Shown here piece by piece: positions 51,345-60,261 of a DNA stretch of 64,000 nt. Origin of the DNA: Neolewinella lacunae (lineage in GTDB: Bacteria; Bacteroidota; Bacteroidia; Chitinophagales; Saprospiraceae); NCBI RefSeq assembly GCF_014349155.1, contig NZ_JACSIT010000040.1, positions 99,302 through 163,301 of the forward strand, read 5' to 3'. A program made the position numbers and the translations under genes. Below the pieces are notes generated by a model. The model was not told the DNA's origin and did no database searches. It saw only the letters and a program-made list of their open reading frames with translations. The first letter of the stretch is position 1. The number at the start of each line of letters is the position of its first letter.

Positions 51345-51442
51345 GACAAGGAGCAAGGGAAGGGGGAAAGGGCTAGACTTCCATCAGAGTCTCCTTCTAA
51401 GGATTATTTTTCCTTATGAGTATAAAAGGGGAGTAACTTTAC

Positions 51443-51814
51443 CTACCGATGTTGGTCAATCAGTATATTGTTTCCGTCTGGATCACTTAAGGTAATGTGG
51501 GCAGGTCCACTAGTGCTGGTGTCTGCCTCCGAGGTCAACGTGATGCCACATTTTTTCAAGTGTTCCTGAATGACCCTTACGTCATCAAAAGGTTCCACAT
51601 TCTGTGCGCTTTCGTCCCAACCTGGATTAAAAGTAATGATGTTATTCTCGAACATCCCTTCGAACAAGCCAATAATGGCATTCCCATTTTTCATAATGAG
51701 CCATTTTTGATTGAGGTCGCCACCTAAATTTGAAAACCCTAAATTTTCGTAGAATTCTCTTGACTGACGAATGTCTTTTACGGCAAGACTTATTGAAAAT
51801 GCGCCTAATTTCAT
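51443..51814 (-). CDS. VOC-family (glyoxalase/bleomycin-resistance fold) protein
   Basis: A 123-residue single-unit VOC protein: FSISLAVKDIRQSREFYENL at the start, NGNAIIGLFEG, and the C-terminal HITLSDPDGNNILIDQH segment with the usual metal-ligand position. Such dimeric proteins include glyoxalases, dioxygenases and antibiotic-binding proteins; no substrate can be assigned. It stands alone, 112 bp from the next minus-strand gene. GC content is lower than in its neighbours. Confidence 0.88.
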   Translation of the reverse strand: MKLGAFSISLAVKDIRQSREFYENLGFSNLGGDLNQKWLIMKNGNAIIGLFEGMFENNIITFNPGWDESAQNVEPFDDVRVIQEHLKKCGITLTSEADTSTSGPAHITLSDPDGNNILIDQHR

Positions 51815-51925
51815 GGTGGTACTGCTTATGTGATGCTAAGAAAAGCGTTAGCAATTTAAGGCTTCTGCTCAAAACGCCCAACCCCTACACCGCTAGAAAG
51901 CCTCGCAAAAGGTACGGTTAACGGG

Positions 51926-52411
51926 CTAGCCGACGAGCAAAAACGGCTTGTGATTAAGGTTATAGAGCTCCAGCACCTCCTTTGCAGTTGCCTCGGTCAA
52001 GGTGGTCAGGTTGGTTTGTGCCAGCACTTCTTCCCCCGGCATACTCGAGCGCAACAGCAACAAGCGGTACACCTCCTGCTTTTCTTCCAGGCTGGCAGCA
52101 GGCTTTTGCCGGAACACGTGCTGCCAGGCTCCGGCAATGGCTTCCCAAATTTCAATTTCGCTGTCTGGGTTCAGGTCCTTTCTGAAATTGTCCAGGGTTT
52201 CCTCCAGGCTGGTATCATTTACCTCAAGCAAAGCCCGTTGAATGATGCTGATTCGTTTTATTTGTTGTTCTGATAAACCCCTGTTGGCCTGGGCATTGAC
52301 TTCCTTTTTCACTTGGTCCTTGCCAAACCACCAATTCATAGGTTTGCGCTTCCATTTGTACAGGAGGTAGGTCATGTATGCGCCAAACAAGAGGAAAAGT
52401 AACATATCCAT
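51926..52411 (-). CDS. Small membrane-anchored hypothetical protein
   Basis: A 161-residue protein with one N-terminal membrane helix (MDMLLFLLFGAYMTYLLYKW) and a cytoplasmic helical domain (RGLSEQQIKRISIIQRALLE, LEETLDNFRKDLNPD, ASLEEKQEVYRLLLLRSSMP). No family is recognised. It is followed upstream by a 590-bp non-coding stretch. Confidence 0.65.
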   Translation of the reverse strand: MDMLLFLLFGAYMTYLLYKWKRKPMNWWFGKDQVKKEVNAQANRGLSEQQIKRISIIQRALLEVNDTSLEETLDNFRKDLNPDSEIEIWEAIAGAWQHVFRQKPAASLEEKQEVYRLLLLRSSMPGEEVLAQTNLTTLTEATAKEVLELYNLNHKPFLLVG

Positions 52412-53001
52412 AAGGCCGTTCTATTTAAAGGAGGGGAGCAAAGTGGTGTGTTTAGCAACCAGGACTGGATAAAGATAGTGCTTTACAGCATGGTGTGCGT
52501 TTCCACACGTTCTTTTATTCTCTTAGGCTTGGTCCGCCTGCGTTTCCTACGTACGGCTCTTTCTTTCGCCTGCGAGCTGTGGAATAGTAGCCCTTGGTCT
52601 ATGCCGTCCAGCGCTGGAAAAAACCTTCACCTTCCCCGGGCAGCTTCAAACCATGGCGCACAGCGCTTTTGCCCGACCTGAACTCACCCGTTGTTGGATT
52701 CAGATTGATGGGAGGGGTTTGGCGCATAAGGTCTTTGCATGGGTTTGGGGAAAGTTCCGGCGGGAGGTTCGGGCGAGCGAGAAGGGTTAGCCTGCCTAGT
52801 CCTTATTTTGTAGCCGATCCAAAATCATGTGCTCCAGCCCAATTTTCCCACCAAGCCTCTCGGCTTCAGTCCGCCGATTCACGCAAAAACCACCCTGCTG
52901 GAGTAGAACCGGTAATGCATAGAGCGTAAAAATGAGCAGCGGACTTGACAATTTAAGACTTTGGGAATATCTTTACGTTTAAACACACTACCCCCCAGTT
53001 A
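52412..53001. other. Long intergenic region before the sigma-like gene
   Basis: About 590 bp with only short, compositionally odd frames (for example 52594-52929) that lack family features. The last ~60 bp, just before the sigma-like gene, is AT-rich and probably carries its promoter. I see no repeat family from elsewhere in the window here. Confidence 0.45.
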
Positions 53002-53574
53002 ATGTCCAATCCTGAGTTGCTTGATTTGTTGCGGGAGGATACCCGACGAGCGCTGACTTGGATAGTCAGTGCTTGGAAGGACCGTTGCATTGCCTTTGCG
53101 CTTAAGTCGGTAATCGGGACAACCGAAGCGCAGCGTGAAGAAAAAGCGCAGCAGTTGTTTTCGGATGCCCTGATTGCTTTGGTGGATAATGTTCAGGCGG
53201 GTCGGCTCACCACCTTAGACGCTTCCCTGGGCACCTACCTGAATTCGACCATGAAATTCATCCACTGGGGAGAGCAGCGCAAGGCCAAGCGGCCGCCGTT
53301 GGGGTATTCTTATGAGGAGGAGGGAATTAATGAGGAAATTGAAGCCGTGCGTAGTTCCCTGCGACGGCATTTGCGGGAACTCGGTGCTGCTTGCCGTCAA
53401 ATCATCACTTTCTTTTATTTTGATAAACTTTCTTTTGCCGAGATTCTGGAGTTGACCAAAGGCCACTACGAGTCTGTCGCCGTCTTGCGAAACAAGAAAA
53501 GCAAGTGCATGAAGCAACTCCGGGAAAATATCGGGGTAGCGACTCAAACCAAAAAATCCTCCTCTAATGCTTGA
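53002..53574 (+). CDS. ECF-like RNA polymerase sigma factor
   Basis: A 190-residue sigma-70-like protein. The N-terminal half contains a region-2-like helix set (ALIALVDNVQAGRLTTLDAS, LGTYLNSTMKFIHWGEQRKA). The C-terminal half has a region-4 helix-turn-helix (LRRHLRELGAACRQIITFFY, FDKLSFAEILELTKGHYESV, AVLRNKKSKCMKQLREN). It is a divergent ECF type common in Bacteroidota next to TPR and CHAT proteins. It overlaps the next gene, a membrane protein with an anti-sigma-like layout, by 8 bp, so the pair is probably a sigma/anti-sigma-type switch. Confidence 0.78.
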   Translation: MSNPELLDLLREDTRRALTWIVSAWKDRCIAFALKSVIGTTEAQREEKAQQLFSDALIALVDNVQAGRLTTLDASLGTYLNSTMKFIHWGEQRKAKRPPLGYSYEEEGINEEIEAVRSSLRRHLRELGAACRQIITFFYFDKLSFAEILELTKGHYESVAVLRNKKSKCMKQLRENIGVATQTKKSSSNA

Positions 53575-54352
53575 TGACCGGGATATTGAGCTGCTGGAAG
53601 CGTACACCTACGGGGAGGTCTCTCCGGAGGAAGAACGTACGCTGCGTAGTCGGTTGCTCGATGACCCTGCTTTCGCTAGTGCCGTGCGGCAGTGGGAGTT
53701 GATGGAGCGGGAAGGCTTCGTCGCCACGCCCACCCAAGCAACTCGTGATCTGGTAAAAGAGGCGCTGGATGAAAAACGCATTGATCCACCAGCGACTGAA
53801 AGCAATAGAGCTTGGTTGTGGTACGCAATAATTGCTTTATTGTTGCTGCTCACTGCCCTGCTGGCGTGGAAGTGGTTAAGTGGTACGGAAACCACTACCA
53901 CTTCGCCCCCGCCGACGGAGCAAGCCACGGAAAACACCGTCTACGCCGACTTGGTCAAAGAATACTTCCGCCACCTGCCCAGCGAAAATTTCCACCTGGG
54001 CAGCGAGCAAACCCTGGAAGAACGCGCCCTGGCCGCCTACGAAGCCCGGGACTACGCCACCGCACTGCCCCTCCTGCTGGAAACCGTAGCCACGGGCGGA
54101 GACAGCTTGAACTTGCTCTACGCAGGGGTGGCGGCATTGGGGATGGGGGATGGGGAGAGGGCGATGATATACTTGGACTTGGTAGTTAGCATTGAAACTC
54201 TTCAAGCGTTTCGCGAGGAGGCAACATATTTCAGAGCCTTATCCTTCATTAGTAATGGAGATGTCCAAAAGGCCCGCAAACTCATTGAAGAAAATTCAAA
54301 TAATCAAAAATTCTCACCCTTAACTAAATTAAAAGATAAAATCTATGACTAA
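53567..54352 (+). CDS. Single-pass membrane protein, anti-sigma-like N-terminus and TPR-like C-terminus
   Basis: A 261-residue protein: a cytoplasmic N-terminal region (ELLEAYTYGEVSPEEERTLR, DDPAFASAVRQWELMERE) resembling the zinc-less anti-sigma helices of Bacteroidota, one transmembrane segment (LWYAIIALLLLLTALLAWKW), a Pro/Thr linker, and a periplasmic TPR-like region (LEERALAAYEARDYATALPL, LLYAGVAALGMGDGERAMIY). It overlaps both neighbours by 8 bp. I infer that it links envelope state to the sigma-like factor. The last ~150 bp are more AT-rich, like the following gene. Confidence 0.72.
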   Translation: MLDDRDIELLEAYTYGEVSPEEERTLRSRLLDDPAFASAVRQWELMEREGFVATPTQATRDLVKEALDEKRIDPPATESNRAWLWYAIIALLLLLTALLAWKWLSGTETTTTSPPPTEQATENTVYADLVKEYFRHLPSENFHLGSEQTLEERALAAYEARDYATALPLLLETVATGGDSLNLLYAGVAALGMGDGERAMIYLDLVVSIETLQAFREEATYFRALSFISNGDVQKARKLIEENSNNQKFSPLTKLKDKIYD

Positions 54353-55100
54353 TTATCAAACTGGCCAATTCCACAAAATACTAGAAGTACGTGGCAATTT
54401 TCAAAGCATCGAGTATTCTGTAGGTGGCGGCAATAAAAAGCAAGGCTATATTCTAGTCGACAGATCCAAAATGACCCTTCCCCTTCTAAATGTAAACTAC
54501 ACTTTCTCAGAGGCTAAATTAACACCACCTTACGACCTAGTTAATAATATCATTCTTCCTCCAAATGTAACAAACCCTGTAATGGAACTTAAAGCCAAAT
54601 ACGAATACATCATCTTGGATAATATCAAAGAACATACAGCAGGAGCCATTTCCCCCGTAGAACCATGTCTTTTTTACAAAGACAAATATACAAAATTAAT
54701 TCAAGAAATTGAGCTTCACAATAAGGAAAACCTGAATGCGCCGGAAATGAATGGGCCAAATAGATGTGCTTGGGTAGTAAGATTATTTGGGTCTACTAAC
54801 ACGCTAGTTGTTTCTGCTAAAAATCTTAATGACTTTATAGGAGAAAAAACTATAGGCCAACCCGAAAATTTGCCCCATTTAGATTACAAGCTAAAAGGAA
54901 ACAATAAATTCTCAGCATGTACGGAAGACGGTATCATAGCATTATGCCAAGATAGTGTTTCGGACGGTCCAGCAAAGTATCCACCCAATTCAGACGGGGT
55001 CAAAGTAGATTCTTCCATTGTTTACCCTGATATAACACCAAATTTTTGGTTAACTGAAATCATGGGCCATCAAATAGTTTCAAACACTCCCCGACCATGA
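54345..55100 (+). CDS. Hypothetical protein coupled to the sigma/membrane pair
   Basis: A 251-residue soluble protein without a recognised family, signal or membrane segment. It contains GGGNKKQGYILVDRSKMTLP, KYEYIILDNIKEHTAGAISP and NRCAWVVRLFGSTNTLVVSA. The gene overlaps the previous one by 8 bp and ends 8 bp before the convergent CHAT gene. It is clearly more AT-rich than its neighbours. Its position suggests a partner or substrate of the CHAT protein or of the sigma switch, but this is inference only. Confidence 0.65.
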   Translation: MTNYQTGQFHKILEVRGNFQSIEYSVGGGNKKQGYILVDRSKMTLPLLNVNYTFSEAKLTPPYDLVNNIILPPNVTNPVMELKAKYEYIILDNIKEHTAGAISPVEPCLFYKDKYTKLIQEIELHNKENLNAPEMNGPNRCAWVVRLFGSTNTLVVSAKNLNDFIGEKTIGQPENLPHLDYKLKGNNKFSACTEDGIIALCQDSVSDGPAKYPPNSDGVKVDSSIVYPDITPNFWLTEIMGHQIVSNTPRP

Positions 55101-55108
55101 TCCCTCCC

Positions 55109-57817
55109 TCACCCCACCACCCCACCCCAAGCCCCCGGCCACCAGTAACCCTCCGTCCCTTGACCCGTAGCCAGCTTCATTTTCGCCCGCCAAAGGGCTT
55201 CGGCCGGGGAATGTCCATCGAAGAGCTGTCGGTAGAATTCGAGCAATAACTCCTGCGTGGCTTTCCCCTTCACCTGCCAGAGGCTGGAAATGACGTGGCC
55301 CGCCCCAGCCAGACGAAAAGACCTACTGATGCTGAAAGTACCTTCCCCAAAGCGTTGTTGCCCGACCTGGGTTTCGCAGGCCGCCAAGACAATGAGTTTA
55401 CCCCGCAAGTCTAGGTCCTCAATCAGGGAGGCATTGATGCTGTCTTGGGGGGATAAAAAGATGTAATTGTCCTGCAAACGGTCCGGGTTACCTTTCGCAT
55501 GCGTTGAAAAGTGAACAATGTTGGCCCCCTCCACCAAGCGCTGGAGTGTGTTCCGATCCGCCTTCCCGACGTGCTCTACATACCGGCGTCCCCTGGCCCG
55601 CAGGGTATCGTGCGTCGCCTGGAAGTACGTCTTCAGCAGCGAATGGGCCACCAATCCAATGTCACTTTCTTCCGCCAAATAGACGTTTCTCCCGGTGTCT
55701 ATTCGATCCACCGCCCAACTGGGGGCGTAGCGGATTGGGTGTCGTCGCAGGAAAAAAGGAGATTGGGCACCAACAGCAGTCGCCGGTTTTTTCTCCGTCA
55801 GCAAAGCCTCGAACGGCAGGCCAGAAAGTGGCCCGTCCGGCAAAATCAGCAGCGGTTTGTTGATTGCCAGCAAAGCATCTGCTGGAAGCAGCAAACGCTG
55901 GTACAAGCGGTGCGCCAGCTCGTGATAACTGGCAATTTCTCCGCTGCCCGGACGAATATTCTGCAGCAAAGAACGAAAAGATGCAATTTCCTCCTCCAAT
56001 CCATCCGCTTCAATCTGGTAAGCAATGGCCTCCCGTTCATTTACCGCTACCGCAAAAACTCCCGACTTCGTCCAAGAAAAAGCCAGCACATTTTCCTGAC
56101 CCAATTGGGCAGCGGCGGGCAAATCCGTCTTGAGCAAAAGTCCCGTATTATCGGCCGCGCCGAGTTCGCCCAGCCGTTTGGATAGTGTAGCGTGTGCAGC
56201 GCTGAGCACGGCGCGTCGTGGTGCTACTTGCGCAGCAAAGCGGGGCCCGGCAGCTTCTCCGGCCGCCGTTAGTATCCCAATTTGCTGTTCCAAGCCAATC
56301 AAGCTGTCCCGCAGCACGTGCCTGGGCAAACCTAATTTCTCGTCCCGCTTGGCCGACTCCCGTCGCAATAACAAGGCTTTGGCCGCATCCATGCGTTGGA
56401 AAAGGGCCAGTGCTTCCGCGCGACCTGGCTTCGTCTTCCAATTTTCAAAGGCGGCAACTATTGCGGCGTCAAGACCCTCCGCCCCCCAGCCATCAAATTG
56501 GTAAAGCAGCGCTTTATCGGTAGTTCCGGTTTGGTCGGAGGTCCAGTGCCGCAGTAAGTAGTCGCTATAGTGGTTGGCCAAAGCCAGCGCTTCCTCGTTG
56601 CGGGTTTGTTGGTATTCAATCACCTTAGCCACCGTCAAGTCAATTAAGACATTGTTGCAAACGGTGGTGTTGGGGAGTTGCTCCGTCAATTGAGCGGGGG
56701 CGATTGCGCCTAGACGGGCGCAGCGGCCGTTCTGCACAGCGGCGGCGGCTAGCCTCCAGAGTTGTTGGTGGTCTTTTTGCTGCTTGGCCACTTCTTCCAG
56801 GAAGTAATTGGTTTCGTCCGTTAATAAGGTATTGAATGCGGGGATCCGGGGATATACTTCCTGGTAGTAAGCCAAAGCCGCCACTGCGTCTCGTTGGCTA
56901 ATCCGAAATCCTTTCAGGCGGGCAGTAAAACCGTACCGCTCGGGGTAGGCCGGGTTCTGGCTGGCGTCCAACGCTGCACAAGCCGCGGCAAATTCTTCGT
57001 CGGAGCCCAAGACCGCTTGGTAAAGCGCAAAATCTTCGAGGGCCTGCCCAATGCGGGGCGAGGCAAACTGCCCGTATTCCGCAATGGCCTCTTCATTCGC
57101 TTGGCGCGAGCGCGCAAATAACTGCATCAATTCTGCCTCGGACCTCACATCACCCCGTTGCTTACGGAGGCTGAGGGCCAGTAAAAGGGAGAGCTGGGCC
57201 TTGGTATCGGCCAGTTCCAACCGGGCATACGATGGGTCGGCCCGAACACTATCTACCAAATCCTCAATGACCGGCCAATTGTAATTAATCCGGAGCTTCA
57301 TCGCTTCGAGGAGGGCAAGATCGAGATCAAGGGCCTCACTTTCCGGCAATTCCCGCCGGAATTCACGGGCCAGCCCCTGGTAAAAAGCAATGCTGTCGGT
57401 ATGGTTCCAGTATTCGTAATGCAGTTTGCAAAGAAGGCTCGCCGCCCGGTAGAGTGCGGGAAGCTGCTCATCGGAAGACTCCGCAGTAAGCGACCAAAAT
57501 GCGTGGCGGCCCATTTCGAGGGCATCTTCATAATGGAGGGTTTCGTAGGCGTGTTCTGCGGCGTAGACCAGAAACGGTCCGGATAAATCCGCCACTAACG
57601 GCGCTGCGGCGGCAGTTTCGGCCAGTAATTTCCTCCGCACCGTGTCTTGTCCGCTGAGTTGGTTATCGAGCAGTTGCTGGTGCAACAGCTGCTGCTGTGG
57701 AGGCTTAGGCTGGCAGCCGAAACCAAGCAGCAGGAGCGTACAGCAGGTTCCAATCATCCCAACTTTTTTCCCCAACTGGAGTCGAAAATAATTAAGGGTG
57801 TACGGTAATGCAATCAT
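55109..57817 (-). CDS. CHAT-domain (caspase-like) lipoprotein
   Basis: A 902-residue lipoprotein (LGKKVGMIGTCCTLLLLGFGC, lipid Cys near residue 35). The N-terminal ~550 residues are helical TPR-like repeats. The last ~300 residues are a CHAT peptidase domain: LLILPDGPLSGLPFEALL, ANIVHFSTHAKGNPD with His773, and KLIVLAACETQVGQ with Cys814, the His/Cys dyad of caspase-like enzymes. CHAT proteases act in programmed death and defence systems when activated by partners; a lipid-anchored, probably periplasmic CHAT is less usual. The start is ATG 57817; an open extension to 57862 includes copy g of the GC motif. It is convergent with the sigma cluster and divergent from the LuxR-type gene. Confidence 0.87.
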   Translation of the reverse strand: MIALPYTLNYFRLQLGKKVGMIGTCCTLLLLGFGCQPKPPQQQLLHQQLLDNQLSGQDTVRRKLLAETAAAAPLVADLSGPFLVYAAEHAYETLHYEDALEMGRHAFWSLTAESSDEQLPALYRAASLLCKLHYEYWNHTDSIAFYQGLAREFRRELPESEALDLDLALLEAMKLRINYNWPVIEDLVDSVRADPSYARLELADTKAQLSLLLALSLRKQRGDVRSEAELMQLFARSRQANEEAIAEYGQFASPRIGQALEDFALYQAVLGSDEEFAAACAALDASQNPAYPERYGFTARLKGFRISQRDAVAALAYYQEVYPRIPAFNTLLTDETNYFLEEVAKQQKDHQQLWRLAAAAVQNGRCARLGAIAPAQLTEQLPNTTVCNNVLIDLTVAKVIEYQQTRNEEALALANHYSDYLLRHWTSDQTGTTDKALLYQFDGWGAEGLDAAIVAAFENWKTKPGRAEALALFQRMDAAKALLLRRESAKRDEKLGLPRHVLRDSLIGLEQQIGILTAAGEAAGPRFAAQVAPRRAVLSAAHATLSKRLGELGAADNTGLLLKTDLPAAAQLGQENVLAFSWTKSGVFAVAVNEREAIAYQIEADGLEEEIASFRSLLQNIRPGSGEIASYHELAHRLYQRLLLPADALLAINKPLLILPDGPLSGLPFEALLTEKKPATAVGAQSPFFLRRHPIRYAPSWAVDRIDTGRNVYLAEESDIGLVAHSLLKTYFQATHDTLRARGRRYVEHVGKADRNTLQRLVEGANIVHFSTHAKGNPDRLQDNYIFLSPQDSINASLIEDLDLRGKLIVLAACETQVGQQRFGEGTFSISRSFRLAGAGHVISSLWQVKGKATQELLLEFYRQLFDGHSPAEALWRAKMKLATGQGTEGYWWPGAWGGVVG

Positions 57818-57842
57818 TTTTACTGGGTAGTGTAGGCCTTTG

Positions 57843-57860
57843 GGGCGCGGACGCAGGTGC
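57843..57860 (+). repeat. Copy g of dispersed GC motif (one mismatch)
   Basis: GGGCGCGGACGCAGGTGC, 26 bp upstream of the CHAT gene start, the same spacing as copy h upstream of truB. Confidence 0.65.
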
Positions 57861-58089
57861 AAGGAACGCTAATGGAGGGTGGAGAACACCCCATAAAGCC
57901 AGCCTTTTCACCGAGAAACTGGACTTAGCCGGAACAAAATAAAAAAAAAAGCGTCGGAACACTGGTTACGTTTTTGGGCCCAGTGCACTAAGTCTACACA
58001 AAACGTCCTGAACGAAGGATAAAAAGTGGCTGGCGAGCAGCGGATGCCTTCGCTTGTTGCCACCAAACTACCCGTCCAGAAATACACCA

Positions 58090-58395
58090 ATGCAACAACC
58101 TGATCCTTTCATCTCCCCTACCGATGGCCTCGAGGTCTCCCCGAATTCCCTCTGGCGCATCCTCGAATTGCAAACCTTCGCCCGTGAAAACCGACGACGT
58201 TTTGCTAGCCTATCGGAAAGGGAGGTGGAAATCCTCACCCTCATCTGCCAAGGGCTGACCAACGAAGAAATTGCCAGCAAAATCTTCCGCTCCGTCAACA
58301 CCGTACGCACCCACCGCAACAACATCTGGCGACAGCTGGAAATCAAATCCGTAGTGGAAGCACTGCGCTGGGGGCAGGCTTTTGATTTGGTTTGA
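58090..58395 (+). CDS. Small LuxR-type helix-turn-helix regulator
   Basis: A 101-residue protein that is essentially a LuxR/GerE DNA-binding domain (ASLSEREVEILTLICQGLTN, EEIASKIFRSVNTVRTHRNN, IWRQLEIKSVVEAL) with a short N-terminal arm and no receiver domain. ATG 58090 (MQQPDPF) is preferred over the TTG at 58054. It is divergent from the CHAT gene across 272 bp and upstream of the L,D-transpeptidase-like gene, so it could regulate either. Confidence 0.82.
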   Translation: MQQPDPFISPTDGLEVSPNSLWRILELQTFARENRRRFASLSEREVEILTLICQGLTNEEIASKIFRSVNTVRTHRNNIWRQLEIKSVVEALRWGQAFDLV

Positions 58396-58457
58396 GGGGC
58401 TATTTGGCTGTAGGCCGTTCGTCCATCCAGTAATTTTGAAATAAATCTATTCACAAG

Positions 58458-59084
58458 ATGATAACTCCATCCATTCCACGCTTGATCGAAGTGATGCTTT
58501 CAAAAGAGTATCAGGTTTATGACAAGCTAAATCTCGATTACAATCTAAACATCGTAGGGATCCGTAATCGGAACATTGTGCCCGAATCTTTCGATGACAC
58601 CCTCGTCGTTTTCCACCGATTTCAGGGTTATTGGAGAGCATTTTATTACCCAGTTACTACTGACCCCAGCGTAACCTATTTAATATCCCCCTTACACCCC
58701 TCGGGAACAGCTATTCTGAAGGAAGGGCAATACGTCAGCGCATACACGATCAGGCCCCACAAGGGAAAATACTTGGCCCTATGCCAAGACTATGATCATC
58801 CTACTGGAGTGAAAGTATACAGGAACAATACCGGATCGGGAACATTGCTGCTTGACGAAAACACTGTTGAGTCAGGATCTCGCATTGGTATCAACATTCA
58901 CAAAATCTCGAAAAACGGGAGCGAGGATGATTCTACTAGAGATTACTCTCAAGGGTGTACCATTTTTGCTAATGAGCGGCATTTTCAAGAGTTCATGTTA
59001 CTATGTACACTCGCCGCTGAAACAATTGCTAAACGCTTTACATACACTTTGCTGAACGAAGCAGATTTCACCGATAAAGTATAA
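58458..59084 (+). CDS. L,D-transpeptidase-like / phage-type lytic protein
   Basis: A 208-residue protein with the layout FDDTLVVFHRFQGYWRAFYY, PVTTDPSVTYLISP, GTAILKEGQYVSAYTIRPHK, KVYRNNTGSG, IGINIHKIS and YSQGCTIFANERHF. The H-...-S-x-G-C ending (INIH ... SQGC) is the catalytic pattern of YkuD-like enzymes, and I recall related sequences in phages of Bacteroidota. No signal peptide is seen. I infer a peptidoglycan-active or related cysteine enzyme. Two AT-rich genes of unknown function follow; it starts 62 bp after the LuxR-type gene. Confidence 0.6.
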   Translation: MITPSIPRLIEVMLSKEYQVYDKLNLDYNLNIVGIRNRNIVPESFDDTLVVFHRFQGYWRAFYYPVTTDPSVTYLISPLHPSGTAILKEGQYVSAYTIRPHKGKYLALCQDYDHPTGVKVYRNNTGSGTLLLDENTVESGSRIGINIHKISKNGSEDDSTRDYSQGCTIFANERHFQEFMLLCTLAAETIAKRFTYTLLNEADFTDKV

Positions 59085-59088
59085 CAAT

Positions 59089-60087
59089 ATGGAACCTGAA
59101 CTTGAAGTGTTAAAAGCAGAGCTTATTGCTTTACGGGCTGTAGTAGCCGAAGACAGAGCTCAAAGACTAGTGCACGTAAGGGAAAAGTACAAAAACGTCA
59201 ATCAACTTTTCCAAGCAGCAATTTCCGATGCGCGTTCTTTACAAGATGGTTACGAGAGTTTACTCCGAGAGTTAAGCCTCTCTTCAATAATAACATTCAT
59301 TGGAGACATCAATAATCCAGTGGGCACCAAACTAGGTTTCAGCTTTATGGAAGCTATCGAGGCTGCTGTTCAAAAAGCATTTCTCGAGCCGCTACTCAAG
59401 GAAGAAGACGGAGAAGTAAAAAAGCAGCGTTTAACTGATATACTTGATAAAGTCTTGAAGAATCCGCTGGCAACTGCTTTGTTACGCACCAACCCCGTGT
59501 CTGGAATTATCAGTAAAGTAGTAGACATTGCCTCAGGGTTTGTAGCAACTACGTTGACTGGAACGAAACCGAAGGAAATGTTCGTAGCAACCAGAGAGGT
59601 AATCAACAAGGAGAGAATCGCGAATTTCGTCAATCAAGTGGAAAAATATGAAGAATTGTACACCGATATGTACAATGCAAATATTAAACTTGAAAGGAGT
59701 AATGATTATATAAAATTAAGCATGGAGGAAGAACTAGGTTTCTCAAAGGACGCTTACGAAAAATTCCTAACCTTACTTTCAATTAGCAGAGACACTCCCT
59801 TTAAAGATTTGAGTAATCTATTTTCAAAATCAGATGAACTCAATTTCAGTGACCTTGAAGCTTTCCTCGATAATCAAAAGATTCAACAAGCACTCAAGTT
59901 TGTCCGCAACATGGAGGATGCTAGAATTCGTTTGACCGCACTCCGTGGCAAATTCACCGTCTCCATTAAAGAATTCAAGGAGGATTATCTAATTATCCTA
60001 AATAAGCCGTTGGAAGGAAACTGGGCAGACGTTGATGAGAAACAGCTTCGAAACACGATTGAACAGCTTCAAAAAATGAGTAAATGA
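59089..60087 (+). CDS. Hypothetical helical/coiled-coil protein
   Basis: A 332-residue protein beginning with a coiled coil (ELEVLKAELIALRAVVAEDR), followed by mostly helical sequence (QLFQAAISDARSLQDGYESL, RTNPVSGIISKVVDIASGFV, YEKFLTLLSISRDTPFKDL) and a helical C-terminus (LRNTIEQLQKMSK). No signal, transmembrane helix or known family. It begins 4 bp after the L,D-transpeptidase-like gene, so the two share a transcript. AT-rich. Confidence 0.7.
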   Translation: MEPELEVLKAELIALRAVVAEDRAQRLVHVREKYKNVNQLFQAAISDARSLQDGYESLLRELSLSSIITFIGDINNPVGTKLGFSFMEAIEAAVQKAFLEPLLKEEDGEVKKQRLTDILDKVLKNPLATALLRTNPVSGIISKVVDIASGFVATTLTGTKPKEMFVATREVINKERIANFVNQVEKYEELYTDMYNANIKLERSNDYIKLSMEEELGFSKDAYEKFLTLLSISRDTPFKDLSNLFSKSDELNFSDLEAFLDNQKIQQALKFVRNMEDARIRLTALRGKFTVSIKEFKEDYLIILNKPLEGNWADVDEKQLRNTIEQLQKMSK

Positions 60088-60261
60088 ATACACAGTGACG
60101 CCGACTCAATAACTGCCTGGCTTAGAAATAGCATGAATACCGAAAACCTTAAATACCGGTAGCTCAAATCAGGCAGTTATTTACTTGGTGCTACTTAGTC
60201 AGTTAGCCACTAATAGGATAACGGAACGATAATCATTTTTTCAACATTAAATAAAAAAACG

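Noticed and set aside
52594..52929. 111-codon open frame before the sigma-like gene
   Set aside because: No family features, signal or codon bias typical of neighbouring genes.
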